15,071 nucleotides of DNA, taken from assembly GCA_035536775.1 (NCBI GenBank), contig DATLNM010000011.1:1-15071 (forward strand). The letters are read 5' to 3'. The DNA comes from DATLNM01 sp035536775 (GTDB taxonomy: Bacteria; Actinomycetota; CADDZG01; WHSQ01). Positions within the stretch are counted from its first letter, which is position 1, and each line of letters begins with the position of its first letter. Positions 1 to 6,009 of this stretch are shown piece after piece. The position numbers and the translations under genes were made by a program. Below the pieces are notes generated by a model. The model saw only the letters and a list, made by a program, of their open reading frames with translations. It had not been told where the DNA came from and did not search any database.

Positions 1-118
1 CTTGGCGGGGCGGCGCAATTACATCGCCGCTGCGGAAGACCTCTTCGAGCGCATCGATCGCATCGAGCATCGGGAGCAGCAGCCTGAGCTCCCCCGCGTC
101 GATGAACGGGATCTGCAT
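1..118 (-). CDS. Ornithine cyclodeaminase / mu-crystallin family protein, N-terminal fragment (runs off the left edge)
   Basis: Only the first 39 codons are visible, from an ATG at 118 down to base 1, with no stop before the edge. The translation begins MQIPFIDAGELRLLLPM and continues with a DAIDALEEVFRSG segment and a VIAPPRQ tail. This is the usual N-terminal pattern of the ornithine cyclodeaminase/mu-crystallin family (F-[IL]-D-A-x-E-L-x-x-L-L-P-M, then DAIxALExxF and APPR). Members are NAD(P)-dependent enzymes such as ornithine cyclodeaminase, delta1-pyrroline-2-carboxylate reductase and ketimine reductase; the fragment cannot tell which. A racemase-like 3' remnant lies immediately upstream and an intact proline racemase-family gene lies about 1.1 kb away. 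That suggests a hydroxyproline/proline catabolic locus, where a pyrroline-2-carboxylate reductase of this family is expected (inference). The upstream GGGG is only a weak ribosome-binding site; coupling to the ancestral upstream gene is likely. Confidence 0.75.
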   Translation of the reverse strand, partial: MQIPFIDAGELRLLLPMLDAIDALEEVFRSGDVIAPPRQ

Positions 119-125
119 CCCCGAA

Positions 126-210
126 GGATAGAACCTGTGCCGAGGGTGTCGGCGGGCTCGAGCTCGAACGTCGCTCGACCCGTCCTCGACGGGGCGACCG
201 GAGATGCGAA
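126..210 (-). pseudogene. Decayed 3' tail of a proline racemase-family gene
   Basis: Read on the minus strand, this stretch encodes ATFELEPADTLGTGSILR. That matches the C-terminus of the intact proline racemase-family gene in this window (ATFELEPADTLGTGFILR) at 17 of 18 residues, with clear DNA similarity as well. The matching frame is closed by a TAG at 213-211, just upstream of the match, and the stop codon expected after ILR has become GGA, so this is not an intact gene. Similarity upstream of the match is lost or frameshifted. It abuts the start of the cyclodeaminase-family gene. It may be the remnant of a second racemase paralogue or the stump left when the neighbouring plus-strand gene came between racemase and cyclodeaminase. 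The DNA divergence argues against a very recent duplication. Confidence 0.55.
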
Positions 211-373
211 CTACCTCGACAACGGGCCGGCCACAGTCCCATACTGGGAACTGCGCGGCTGCCCTGGAGAGGTGTTCGGCGCAGGCTGGGGAGAAGAGCA
301 AGCTCGGGGTATCCGCAGTCCGGAGGAAATCTCCTGACGCGGGTCAATGGGCGGGTCGATAGAAGGGCGGGCG

Positions 374-1225
374 ATGCAGACACGGCGGAAACGTGGGCAC
401 GCGGTGAAGAGTTCGTCGATCGCGGCAGTGGTGCTGATCGTTATCGGTGCGATCGGCGCACCGAGCTTGGCGGGACCCTCGAGCAAGAAGCCGGGGCGCG
501 GAAAAGCTGCCTCGAAACCGACCGTGATCCCCTGGGGCCTCAACGACTGCGACGGCGTCATCGGCTTCAGCCCCGTCTCGGCCGAGAGCATCCAGCCCTT
601 CCTACCGGAGGGCTTCACCGCCACCGTTCCCGATGATTTCAGAGCAGCCCTGCCGCCGGACCCGCGCGTCGACGCGGTGCTCGGGCTCGAAGCGTTCCGT
701 TGCGCCGATGGGGTCGGCCTGTCAGGCATCGTGCCGGACCTCGAATACGGCAGCCTGTTCACGTTCGTCGAGCCCCCTGCCGCGCTCGCAGACAGCCGAT
801 ACCCCTGGTCCTTCGTGAAGTGGGACACGCTCGTGCCCGACGCGCCGAGGCAGACCGCTCTCGCGAAGAGAGGCCTGCCGGCGAGGCTCGGGGAAGCGGT
901 CTTTTTTGGATGGGCAGTCACACCGGTCGGCATCCCATTCGATGTGATCCTCAGGCTCGAGGAAGCCGGCAACTACGGCATGACGGGAATCGCCGCCGCA
1001 GCCACCGCGTTCGATGCGAAGTTCATCGAGTACATGCCGGGGGATAGAGGTCTCGCCCAGTGGCGTACGGTGGGCCGCTCTCCGGGTGGTTTCGCCGGTG
1101 GGGGGTGGTTGAGCGTCCCCAGCGGGAGCTACGCGGCCGAGATCCTTGGTGGGACGGAGGCCCAGGCCTACTTCCTGGCTTCGGAAGGGATCGATTTCAC
1201 GGAAGCGTCCATCACCCTTCCGTGA
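374..1225 (+). CDS. Secreted protein of unknown function (283 aa)
   Basis: I do not recognise this family with confidence. The N-terminus has a basic stretch (RRKRGH) and a hydrophobic core at residues 15-30 ending near SLAG, consistent with a Sec signal peptide. A Lys/Gly/Ser-rich linker follows, then the mature domain from about residue 50. It opens with a DCDGVIGFSPV segment and QPFLPEGF at 74-81. This resembles the 'x-V-P-V-x-x-x-x-x-x-x-L-P-x-G-F' opening of acetoacetate decarboxylase-like/DUF2071-like proteins, but that is a faint resemblance only. There are two cysteines in the mature part (59 and 110). I chose the ATG at 374 over the in-frame ATG at 347 because AGAAGGGCGG sits just ahead of it and the signal peptide then starts normally. 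The gene points towards the racemase gene and separates it from the racemase remnant and cyclodeaminase, so it may be an insertion into an older gene pair. Confidence 0.75.
   Translation: MQTRRKRGHAVKSSSIAAVVLIVIGAIGAPSLAGPSSKKPGRGKAASKPTVIPWGLNDCDGVIGFSPVSAESIQPFLPEGFTATVPDDFRAALPPDPRVDAVLGLEAFRCADGVGLSGIVPDLEYGSLFTFVEPPAALADSRYPWSFVKWDTLVPDAPRQTALAKRGLPARLGEAVFFGWAVTPVGIPFDVILRLEEAGNYGMTGIAAAATAFDAKFIEYMPGDRGLAQWRTVGRSPGGFAGGGWLSVPSGSYAAEILGGTEAQAYFLASEGIDFTEASITLP
1197..1225. terminator. 9-bp stem-loop containing the stop codon, between convergent genes
   Basis: TCACGGAAG at 1197-1205 and CTTCCGTGA at 1217-1225 are perfect inverted repeats around an 11-base loop. The right arm ends in the TGA stop of the secreted-protein gene. 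The convergent racemase gene stops at 1244, so only 18 bp separate the two coding regions and this hairpin is the only strong candidate for a shared terminator. No T-tract follows on either strand, so intrinsic termination is uncertain. Confidence 0.5.
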
Positions 1226-1243
1226 GCTAAATGGCCACATGCA

Positions 1244-2257
1244 TCACCGGAGGATGAAGCCCGTTCCGAGGGTGTCGGCAGGTTCGAGCTCGAAGGTGGC
1301 GCTGGCCGTGCGGTGGGCGCTGCCCTCGACCTCGGTGATGACCGCCGCGATGTCGCCAACGGTCGCGTCGCCAGTGACCGATGCCGTGAAGGTCGTGTTG
1401 ATGATGCTGTCGTGGATGAGGGTCGCTCCGCGGGGAAGCTGACCCGACTTGTCCAGGATGGCGAGGCGCGCCGACGTTCCGCTGCCGCACGGTGAACGGT
1501 CGACCTCGCCGTCGGCGAAGATCGTCACGTTGCGCTGGCGCAGGTTCGGCGATTCCTCGAGGGTCTCGAAGAAGATGACGCCGTAGACGCTGCACAGCTC
1601 GGGCTCGACGGGATGGACGACCTCGTGCTCCGCCTCGATCGCGGCCTTGATGGAGCGACCGAGTGAAATGAACGAGGTCAGGTTCTCCGGCGTCACCGTC
1701 AGCCCCACGGACGCGGCGTCGACTGACGCGTAGAACGCGCCTCCGTAGGACACGTCGCAGTGGATCGACCAACCCTCGACGCCGATCTCGATGTTCTCCA
1801 AGAGGACGAACGACGAGACGTTGCGGAACCGCACCGAGGTCACGTCTCCCCCGTTCACCGTTGCGAAGGTCTCCAGGCGGCCCGACGGCGCGTCCACAAA
1901 CACGCGCGTCACCGGCTCGACGGCTGGGATGCGACCCGACTCGATCGCCCACGTCACTAGCGCGATCGTTCCGTGGCCGCACGCGGTCGAGAAGCCTGCG
2001 TTGTGGAAGAAGAGAACTCCGAGGTCGCCGTCGGCATCCTCGGGCTCGGTCACGAAGCAGCCGTACATATCGGCGTGGCCGCGCGGCTCGAACACGAGCA
2101 GCTTGCGGATGTCGTCGAGGTGCTCCATCGCGTAGCGGCGCTTGTCGAGGATGGTCGCGCCGGGGATGTCTCCCGATCCCTCGACGACGATGCGGAATGG
2201 CTCTCCGGCCGTGTGGTAGTCGACGCTCGAGACGGCGAGCTGAGGTGGAATCTTCAA
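1244..2257 (-). CDS. Proline racemase / hydroxyproline 2-epimerase family protein (337 aa)
   Basis: A full-length member of the proline racemase superfamily. The catalytic cysteines of both half-sites are present: C93 in a TACGHG motif and C257 in DRSPCGSGT. The N-terminal D13-Y-H-T-A-G-E-P segment is also typical. In this family two cysteines go with racemization or epimerization at C-alpha (proline racemase, 4-hydroxyproline 2-epimerase), whereas replacement of one cysteine is typical of trans-3-hydroxy-L-proline dehydratases. The substrate cannot be decided from motifs alone. The start is TTG at 2257-2255. It gives the expected N-terminus, but no Shine-Dalgarno sequence is visible; a TACGGT box lies nine bases upstream. 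The stop overlaps an ATG (TGATG) that opens a five-codon frame, MHVAI then TAG, where a coupled downstream gene would normally start. The cyclodeaminase-family gene further left is a likely former partner. Confidence 0.88.
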   Translation of the reverse strand: MKIPPQLAVSSVDYHTAGEPFRIVVEGSGDIPGATILDKRRYAMEHLDDIRKLLVFEPRGHADMYGCFVTEPEDADGDLGVLFFHNAGFSTACGHGTIALVTWAIESGRIPAVEPVTRVFVDAPSGRLETFATVNGGDVTSVRFRNVSSFVLLENIEIGVEGWSIHCDVSYGGAFYASVDAASVGLTVTPENLTSFISLGRSIKAAIEAEHEVVHPVEPELCSVYGVIFFETLEESPNLRQRNVTIFADGEVDRSPCGSGTSARLAILDKSGQLPRGATLIHDSIINTTFTASVTGDATVGDIAAVITEVEGSAHRTASATFELEPADTLGTGFILR

Positions 2258-2266
2258 GGCTCGGTC

Positions 2267-2276
2267 ACCGTAGCAT
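2267..2276. promoter_or_regulatory. Overlapping divergent -10 elements of the racemase and hydrolase genes
   Basis: Only 26 bp separate the TTG start of the racemase gene (2257, minus) from the ATG of the hydrolase gene (2284, plus). On the plus strand TAGCAT at 2271-2276 fits the actinobacterial -10 consensus TANNNT and is followed by seven bases and then the ATG, the geometry of a leaderless transcript. On the minus strand TACGGT at 2272-2267 fits the same consensus and lies nine bases before the TTG. The two boxes overlap by two bases, so the promoters probably exclude each other (inference). No convincing -35 box is seen. Confidence 0.45.
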
Positions 2277-2283
2277 CGGCCTC

Positions 2284-3099
2284 ATGGACATAGGCATCGA
2301 GTCGACGACGATCGAGGCCGGCGGGCTGTTTTGGGATGTCGGCACCATGGGCGACCCAGGCAGCGAGCCGGTCCTGCTGTTGCACGGCTTCCCCGAGCGT
2401 TGGCAGACGTGGGCGCTCATGATGCCGGCGCTGGCCGAGGCGGGCGGCCGGGTTCACGCCGCATGTCTTCCCGGTTACGGCGAGACGACGCCGCCAACCA
2501 CGTACGACATCGATGTCGTCGCCGAACATGTCGCCGCGCTGTGTCACGAGATCGGAGGCGGCGGGAGCTGTCACCTCATCGGCCACGACTGGGGCGGCAT
2601 CATCGCCGCCGCGGTCGCGTCGTTGCATCCCGATGCGGTGCGCTCAGTCACGCTCGCGTGCTGCGCGCATCCGGCGGCGCTGCGCTCGGCGCTGAATCCC
2701 GCTCAGATGCTGAAGTCCTGGTACGTCGGCGCGTTCCAGATCCCCGGCATAGAGCACGTGCTCGGGAACGCCGCCTACCTCGATCGGTTCGCTGGAGGTA
2801 ATGGCCAGACCGGGATCCACGGTAGTGACGAGATGGCACGCGCCCTCGGCTACTACCGGGCGAACCTCGCGCCGTGGAAGCTCGGGTCGTCGCGCGCCGG
2901 ACGCATCTCGCAGCCAGGTCTAGTGATCCACGCGGCGCACGATGCCGCGGTCACCGAAGCCCTGATGCGCGAGAGCGCAGAACACCTGGACGACCTCAGG
3001 AGCTTCGAAGTGATGGACTCCGGCCACTTCGTCCACCGCGAGCGACCTTCGGACCTCAGCGCGCTGATCCTCGGATTCCTGCGCGACGTCGCGTCCTGA
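2284..3099 (+). CDS. Alpha/beta-fold hydrolase, epoxide hydrolase-like (271 aa)
   Basis: A complete alpha/beta hydrolase with epoxide hydrolase/haloalkane dehalogenase features. The HGFP oxyanion motif is at 34-37. The nucleophile elbow GHDWGG is at 100-105, with Asp102 as nucleophile rather than serine. An acidic residue, probably Asp220, follows a beta-strand (VIHAAHD), and the catalytic His is His248 in SGHFVHRERP. The lid region has FQIPG at 151-155 and YYR at 190-192, where epoxide hydrolases carry the ring-opening tyrosine. Together these favour epoxide hydrolase over dehalogenase, though the substrate is unknown. The start is the ATG at 2284, immediately after a TAGCAT -10 box, so the mRNA is probably leaderless; longer upstream frames run through the racemase gene and are not real. 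It is divergent from the racemase gene. A functional link to proline metabolism is not evident. Confidence 0.88.
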   Translation: MDIGIESTTIEAGGLFWDVGTMGDPGSEPVLLLHGFPERWQTWALMMPALAEAGGRVHAACLPGYGETTPPTTYDIDVVAEHVAALCHEIGGGGSCHLIGHDWGGIIAAAVASLHPDAVRSVTLACCAHPAALRSALNPAQMLKSWYVGAFQIPGIEHVLGNAAYLDRFAGGNGQTGIHGSDEMARALGYYRANLAPWKLGSSRAGRISQPGLVIHAAHDAAVTEALMRESAEHLDDLRSFEVMDSGHFVHRERPSDLSALILGFLRDVAS

Positions 3100-3143
3100 G
3101 GAGCGGCGGCCTAGAGATACGCGCGCCGGCTCTCGGTGGGAAT

Positions 3144-3181
3144 TTGCGGTAAAAACGCAACAGGTTGCGTCGAAACGCAAC
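3144..3181 (-). terminator. Stem-loops with U-tract at the end of the cupredoxin-dehydrogenase unit
   Basis: On the minus strand the arms ACGCAA and TTGCGT form a stem around CCTG, with the right arm running into TTTTT then ACC. This is a short intrinsic-terminator shape for the minus-strand unit that ends at 3253. Just before it the same arms form an alternative 7-bp stem, GTTGCGT / ACGCAAC, closed by a TTCG loop. On the plus strand the 9-mer AAACGCAAC occurs twice, at 3153-3161 and 3173-3181, exactly 20 bp apart, with GTTGCGT between. Termination is the simplest reading, but the repeat layout could also be a protein-binding site. Confidence 0.5.
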
Positions 3182-3252
3182 GAAACGTCTCAGGCCCGGC
3201 GCGCCACCCCTATGACTCAGGACTATTGATATGCGCAAGGGGCGGGCGCGCC

Positions 3253-3957
3253 TCAGAGGGAATCGGTCAGGCGCGGTTCGGAGAACTCGAGATCGCTGAC
3301 TTCGATCAGTTCCATCGAGTCGAAGTAGCGGGCTACCGAGTCGTCAGCCAGGCCCAGGCACTCGAGCCGAAGCCGCGTGGCCTCGATCTCGAGGGCGGCT
3401 TCGCACCCCTCCGGTGAGGAGGTGATCACCACCTCGTTGCCTTCGGGGGTCACCAGTAACCGACAGCGCGGGCTTCCGATCCGGATCGTGTTCGGGTCGT
3501 CCTTGCAATCCTCGGGGTCCAGCTCGCTGAGCCCCCCGAGCGTTGGCGATTGGAACGCCTGCATGTAACCGATGGGGGTGTCGTAGGTGATCGTGATCGT
3601 GCCCCCTGCGGAAGAACCCGACACCGTGATCCCGGTGACCTCGAAACCATCTGGAAGCTCGGCCGGCCAGTAGGTCGGGTAATCGATCGAGCGCACCGCG
3701 GCCTCGTGGTACCTCTTGGCCTCAGAGTGCTCCTTCAACGCAAGCAGCCCGTACGCCGCGGGGAAGAAAACCACCACGAGCACGATGTAGGTGATGAACG
3801 TCCCCCATGGACCCAAGGCCTTGCCCCGCTCGCGCGCTATCCGCCTGATGATCAGCGTGCCGACGACGGCAGCGGCGAGCACGAACGGGCCCGTGAAGAT
3901 CGCGAAGAACATCGCCCCGCAGAGCGCGTCCTCGCAGATCGAACCCGCCAGCTCCAA
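3253..3957 (-). CDS. Membrane protein with exported C-terminal domain, paralogue B of a tandem pair (234 aa)
   Basis: Unrecognised family. Two predicted membrane helices (about residues 15-37 and 53-73) are separated by a short basic loop (RRIARERGK), which suggests the loop is cytoplasmic and both ends are outside. After residue 75 comes an outward domain with YWPAELPDGF at 96-105, TPEGN at 170-174, YFDS at 211-214 and four cysteines (151, 165, 185, 200). It aligns along its length with the gene immediately upstream, with YWP and YFDS at identical residue numbers, so the two are tandem duplicates. The start is TTG at 3957, supported by an AAGGAG ribosome-binding site seven bases ahead and by alignment with the paralogue (MxLAG). 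It is the last gene of a four-gene unit after the cupredoxin and beta-propeller dehydrogenase, 22 bp behind its paralogue. Its role is unknown; a membrane anchor or sensor for the exported proteins is possible. Confidence 0.8.
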   Translation of the reverse strand: MELAGSICEDALCGAMFFAIFTGPFVLAAAVVGTLIIRRIARERGKALGPWGTFITYIVLVVVFFPAAYGLLALKEHSEAKRYHEAAVRSIDYPTYWPAELPDGFEVTGITVSGSSAGGTITITYDTPIGYMQAFQSPTLGGLSELDPEDCKDDPNTIRIGSPRCRLLVTPEGNEVVITSSPEGCEAALEIEATRLRLECLGLADDSVARYFDSMELIEVSDLEFSEPRLTDSL

Positions 3958-3979
3958 TGATCCGCTCCTTACTCGCCCA

Positions 3980-4672
3980 TCAGTCGTAGTTGTTGAAGAA
4001 GGTGATGGTCACAGGATCTCTCGGCGCCAGCGAATCGAAGTACTGCGTGACCTCGTCGTCGCTGAGATCCGAGTACGCAAGGTAGACAACGCTCTCGCCG
4101 ATGATGCGCGTCGCCAGCCACTTCCCAGCTGCTGCCTCACGATCTTCGATATAGATGACGTTGCCCTCGGGCGTCTCGAGTGTCCGGCACGGTCCCGAGG
4201 TGCCGCCGATCCCTGTCACCTCCACGCACGGTGCTGGATCGACCGCTCGTGCCGGCAGCAGCGGGTGCTGACCGGCGAAGCTCGTGCGCGACGGCGTGGA
4301 GTAAGTGACGAGAAGCGCCTCCTGCTCACCGCTTCGGGCCTCGACGCGTTGCTGCACATAACCGTCGGGAAGCTTAGTGGGCCAATAGATTTCGAACGAG
4401 AACGCCTGCGCTGCCGACCGGCTTTCCCTCCTGAACCCGAGCTCCTGCCAGAGCGCGATGCCACCGACGGTCAGCCCAGTAAGCAGTGGGGTCAGGCACA
4501 GGAATAGCACGGCGGCACGCCGCCGTCCCAGCGGGGAGCCGCGCCGGCGCGCGACGAACGCGGCGAGCGCGGTGATACCGCCCGCTGCGATGAGGATGGG
4601 GGGACCGAAGAAGACGGCGAACCAGAGCGGACCCCAGTACCACTCCTCGAACACCGGTCCGGCCAGGATCAA
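3980..4672 (-). CDS. Membrane protein with exported C-terminal domain, paralogue A of a tandem pair (230 aa)
   Basis: Paralogue of the next gene in the unit. It has two membrane helices (about 16-40 and 52-75) with an arginine-rich loop between (ARRRGSPLGRRR), then an outward domain with YWPTKLPDGY at 96-105, a cysteine pair at 149/162, TPEGN at 167-171 and YFDS at 211-214. The frame stays open upstream to 4993, but that part is the shadow of the dehydrogenase gene. I place the start at a TTG (4672-4670) two bases after the dehydrogenase TGA, because the resulting MILAG N-terminus aligns with MELAG of the paralogue and gives nearly equal lengths. No separate ribosome-binding site is seen, so translation probably depends on reinitiation after the dehydrogenase. 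Function unknown; I do not recognise a named domain. Confidence 0.75.
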   Translation of the reverse strand: MILAGPVFEEWYWGPLWFAVFFGPPILIAAGGITALAAFVARRRGSPLGRRRAAVLFLCLTPLLTGLTVGGIALWQELGFRRESRSAAQAFSFEIYWPTKLPDGYVQQRVEARSGEQEALLVTYSTPSRTSFAGQHPLLPARAVDPAPCVEVTGIGGTSGPCRTLETPEGNVIYIEDREAAAGKWLATRIIGESVVYLAYSDLSDDEVTQYFDSLAPRDPVTITFFNNYD

Positions 4673-4674
4673 CC

Positions 4675-6009
4675 TCAGACGACGCGGTCGACCTTGAAGA
4701 TGAGGCCCGAGAAGTCGGCGATGTACATAGCTCCTGCCGCGTCGAACGTGAGGTCTAGCGGGGTATCGAGCTCGAGGAACGAGCTCTGCGACTCCACCTT
4801 CGTGCCGGTGGCGTCGAGCTGGACGCGGATGATGTCGTGGCCGCGCGGCGGGCCGAAGAGACTCCCCCACTCCGCGACGAAGAGGTCGTGTTGGTGGTCT
4901 GGACCCCACGCGTCCGTGACCTGGAACGCAAGGCCGTCGGACGACGTGTGCAGACCGAACGAAGACACCGGCCGGGGGGTCTTGAGGCTGCACGGCCCGA
5001 ACTTCTCGATGACGTCGGGGTTGGGGTTGTCGTAAGGCTCGAGGTCACCGGTACGAGCGATGTTGTACATGCACGACGGGAACCCGAAGTGATCGATGCG
5101 GCGATCCTTTACATCGGTCATGTACAGGAGGTCGTCGGTGTCCTCGAGCTCGGGATCGACGGGATTCTCCGCGGTGGACCCCTGCCGGGCGTCGTCGATG
5201 CCGTTCATCGGGACGAACAGCTTGCTCGGGGCGACCGGCGAGAACGCGAGGTCGTAGACGTTGCGCCAGCCCGTCGCGACCAACGTCTTCTTGAGCGGGA
5301 GCTTCACGACCGACATCTCTGTCCCGTCGGGATCGAATCGCACGACCGAGCCCGACCACGGCAATGCCTCGCTCTCGCCACCCTCGACGCCGTCGTCGGT
5401 CGAGTTGCCGTTGGCGACGTAGAGCATCCCGTCTGGTCCGAACGCGAGGCCGTTGGTGTTGTGGCGACCGGTCGGGAGGTCCTTCAGCACGACCTCTTGT
5501 TTGTCGCCGATACCGTCTTCGTCCTCGTCGATGACCCGCCACACGCGCCCGTATCCGCGGAAGCCGAACGGCCCCTCACGCGCCGGTTCGGTGTCTGCGA
5601 CATAGACGGTTCCGTCGATGCCCGCGACGATCCCGAGTGGGTTGTTGAATCCGGTCGCGAACACCTCGGGAGGCGATCCGACCCCTCCGAGGTCGTCGAA
5701 CACGAGAACATCTCCCCCGGTGTTGTCTACGACGTAGAGACGCTCGGTGCCGCTGTCGTTGGTCGCGGGACCCCACGCGAGGCTCGATGGCGTGCCGCCC
5801 GTCACCGCGAACGGGGTGACGACGAAGCCGGGCTCGAGCGGACGAGGCATACGTCCCGGCGGAACCACGAGGCGGGAGGCGCCGGACGCGCCGTGACCTC
5901 CGGACGCGCCGAGAGCGCGGGGCGCGGCAGAGGTTTGTGCGGGAGGACCGAGGACCGCACCGACCAGGACGCTCGCGAGGATCGCTGTGATCCTCCGGCG
6001 TGCCTTCAT
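4675..6009 (-). CDS. Secreted glucose/sorbosone dehydrogenase-type beta-propeller protein (444 aa)
   Basis: A signal peptide (ARRR, then a hydrophobic stretch to about residue 29) precedes a beta-propeller of the glucose/L-sorbosone dehydrogenase superfamily. Characteristic pieces are NPLGIVAGIDGTVYVAD (123-139), a DEDEDGIGD calcium-loop-like segment (161-169), HNTNGLAFGPDGMLYVANGN (183-202), GWRNVYDLAF (247-256), SSDGLAF (356-362) and DLFVAEWGS (375-383). Family members are often PQQ-dependent and oxidise sugars or aldoses outside the cytoplasm; PQQ binding is not proven here. A low-complexity Gly/Ala/Ser stretch (33-45) links signal peptide and domain. The start is the ATG at 6009, which overlaps the TGA of the cupredoxin gene (ATGA), so the two are translationally coupled. 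The cupredoxin is a plausible electron acceptor. The stop is followed after two bases by the TTG of the first membrane paralogue. Confidence 0.82.
   Translation of the reverse strand: MKARRRITAILASVLVGAVLGPPAQTSAAPRALGASGGHGASGASRLVVPPGRMPRPLEPGFVVTPFAVTGGTPSSLAWGPATNDSGTERLYVVDNTGGDVLVFDDLGGVGSPPEVFATGFNNPLGIVAGIDGTVYVADTEPAREGPFGFRGYGRVWRVIDEDEDGIGDKQEVVLKDLPTGRHNTNGLAFGPDGMLYVANGNSTDDGVEGGESEALPWSGSVVRFDPDGTEMSVVKLPLKKTLVATGWRNVYDLAFSPVAPSKLFVPMNGIDDARQGSTAENPVDPELEDTDDLLYMTDVKDRRIDHFGFPSCMYNIARTGDLEPYDNPNPDVIEKFGPCSLKTPRPVSSFGLHTSSDGLAFQVTDAWGPDHQHDLFVAEWGSLFGPPRGHDIIRVQLDATGTKVESQSSFLELDTPLDLTFDAAGAMYIADFSGLIFKVDRVV

Noticed and set aside
2..337. 111-codon plus-strand frame at the left edge
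   Set aside because: It is antisense to the cyclodeaminase start and the racemase remnant, both of which carry recognisable family motifs. The frame itself resembles no protein I know.
211..972. 253-codon minus-strand frame
   Set aside because: It is the reverse-strand shadow of the secreted-protein gene, with low-complexity Ser/Arg/Pro composition and no domain.
4673..4993. N-terminal extension of membrane paralogue A
   Set aside because: It lies wholly within the dehydrogenase gene and is Arg/Pro-rich shadow sequence. The paralogue alignment fixes the start at 4672.
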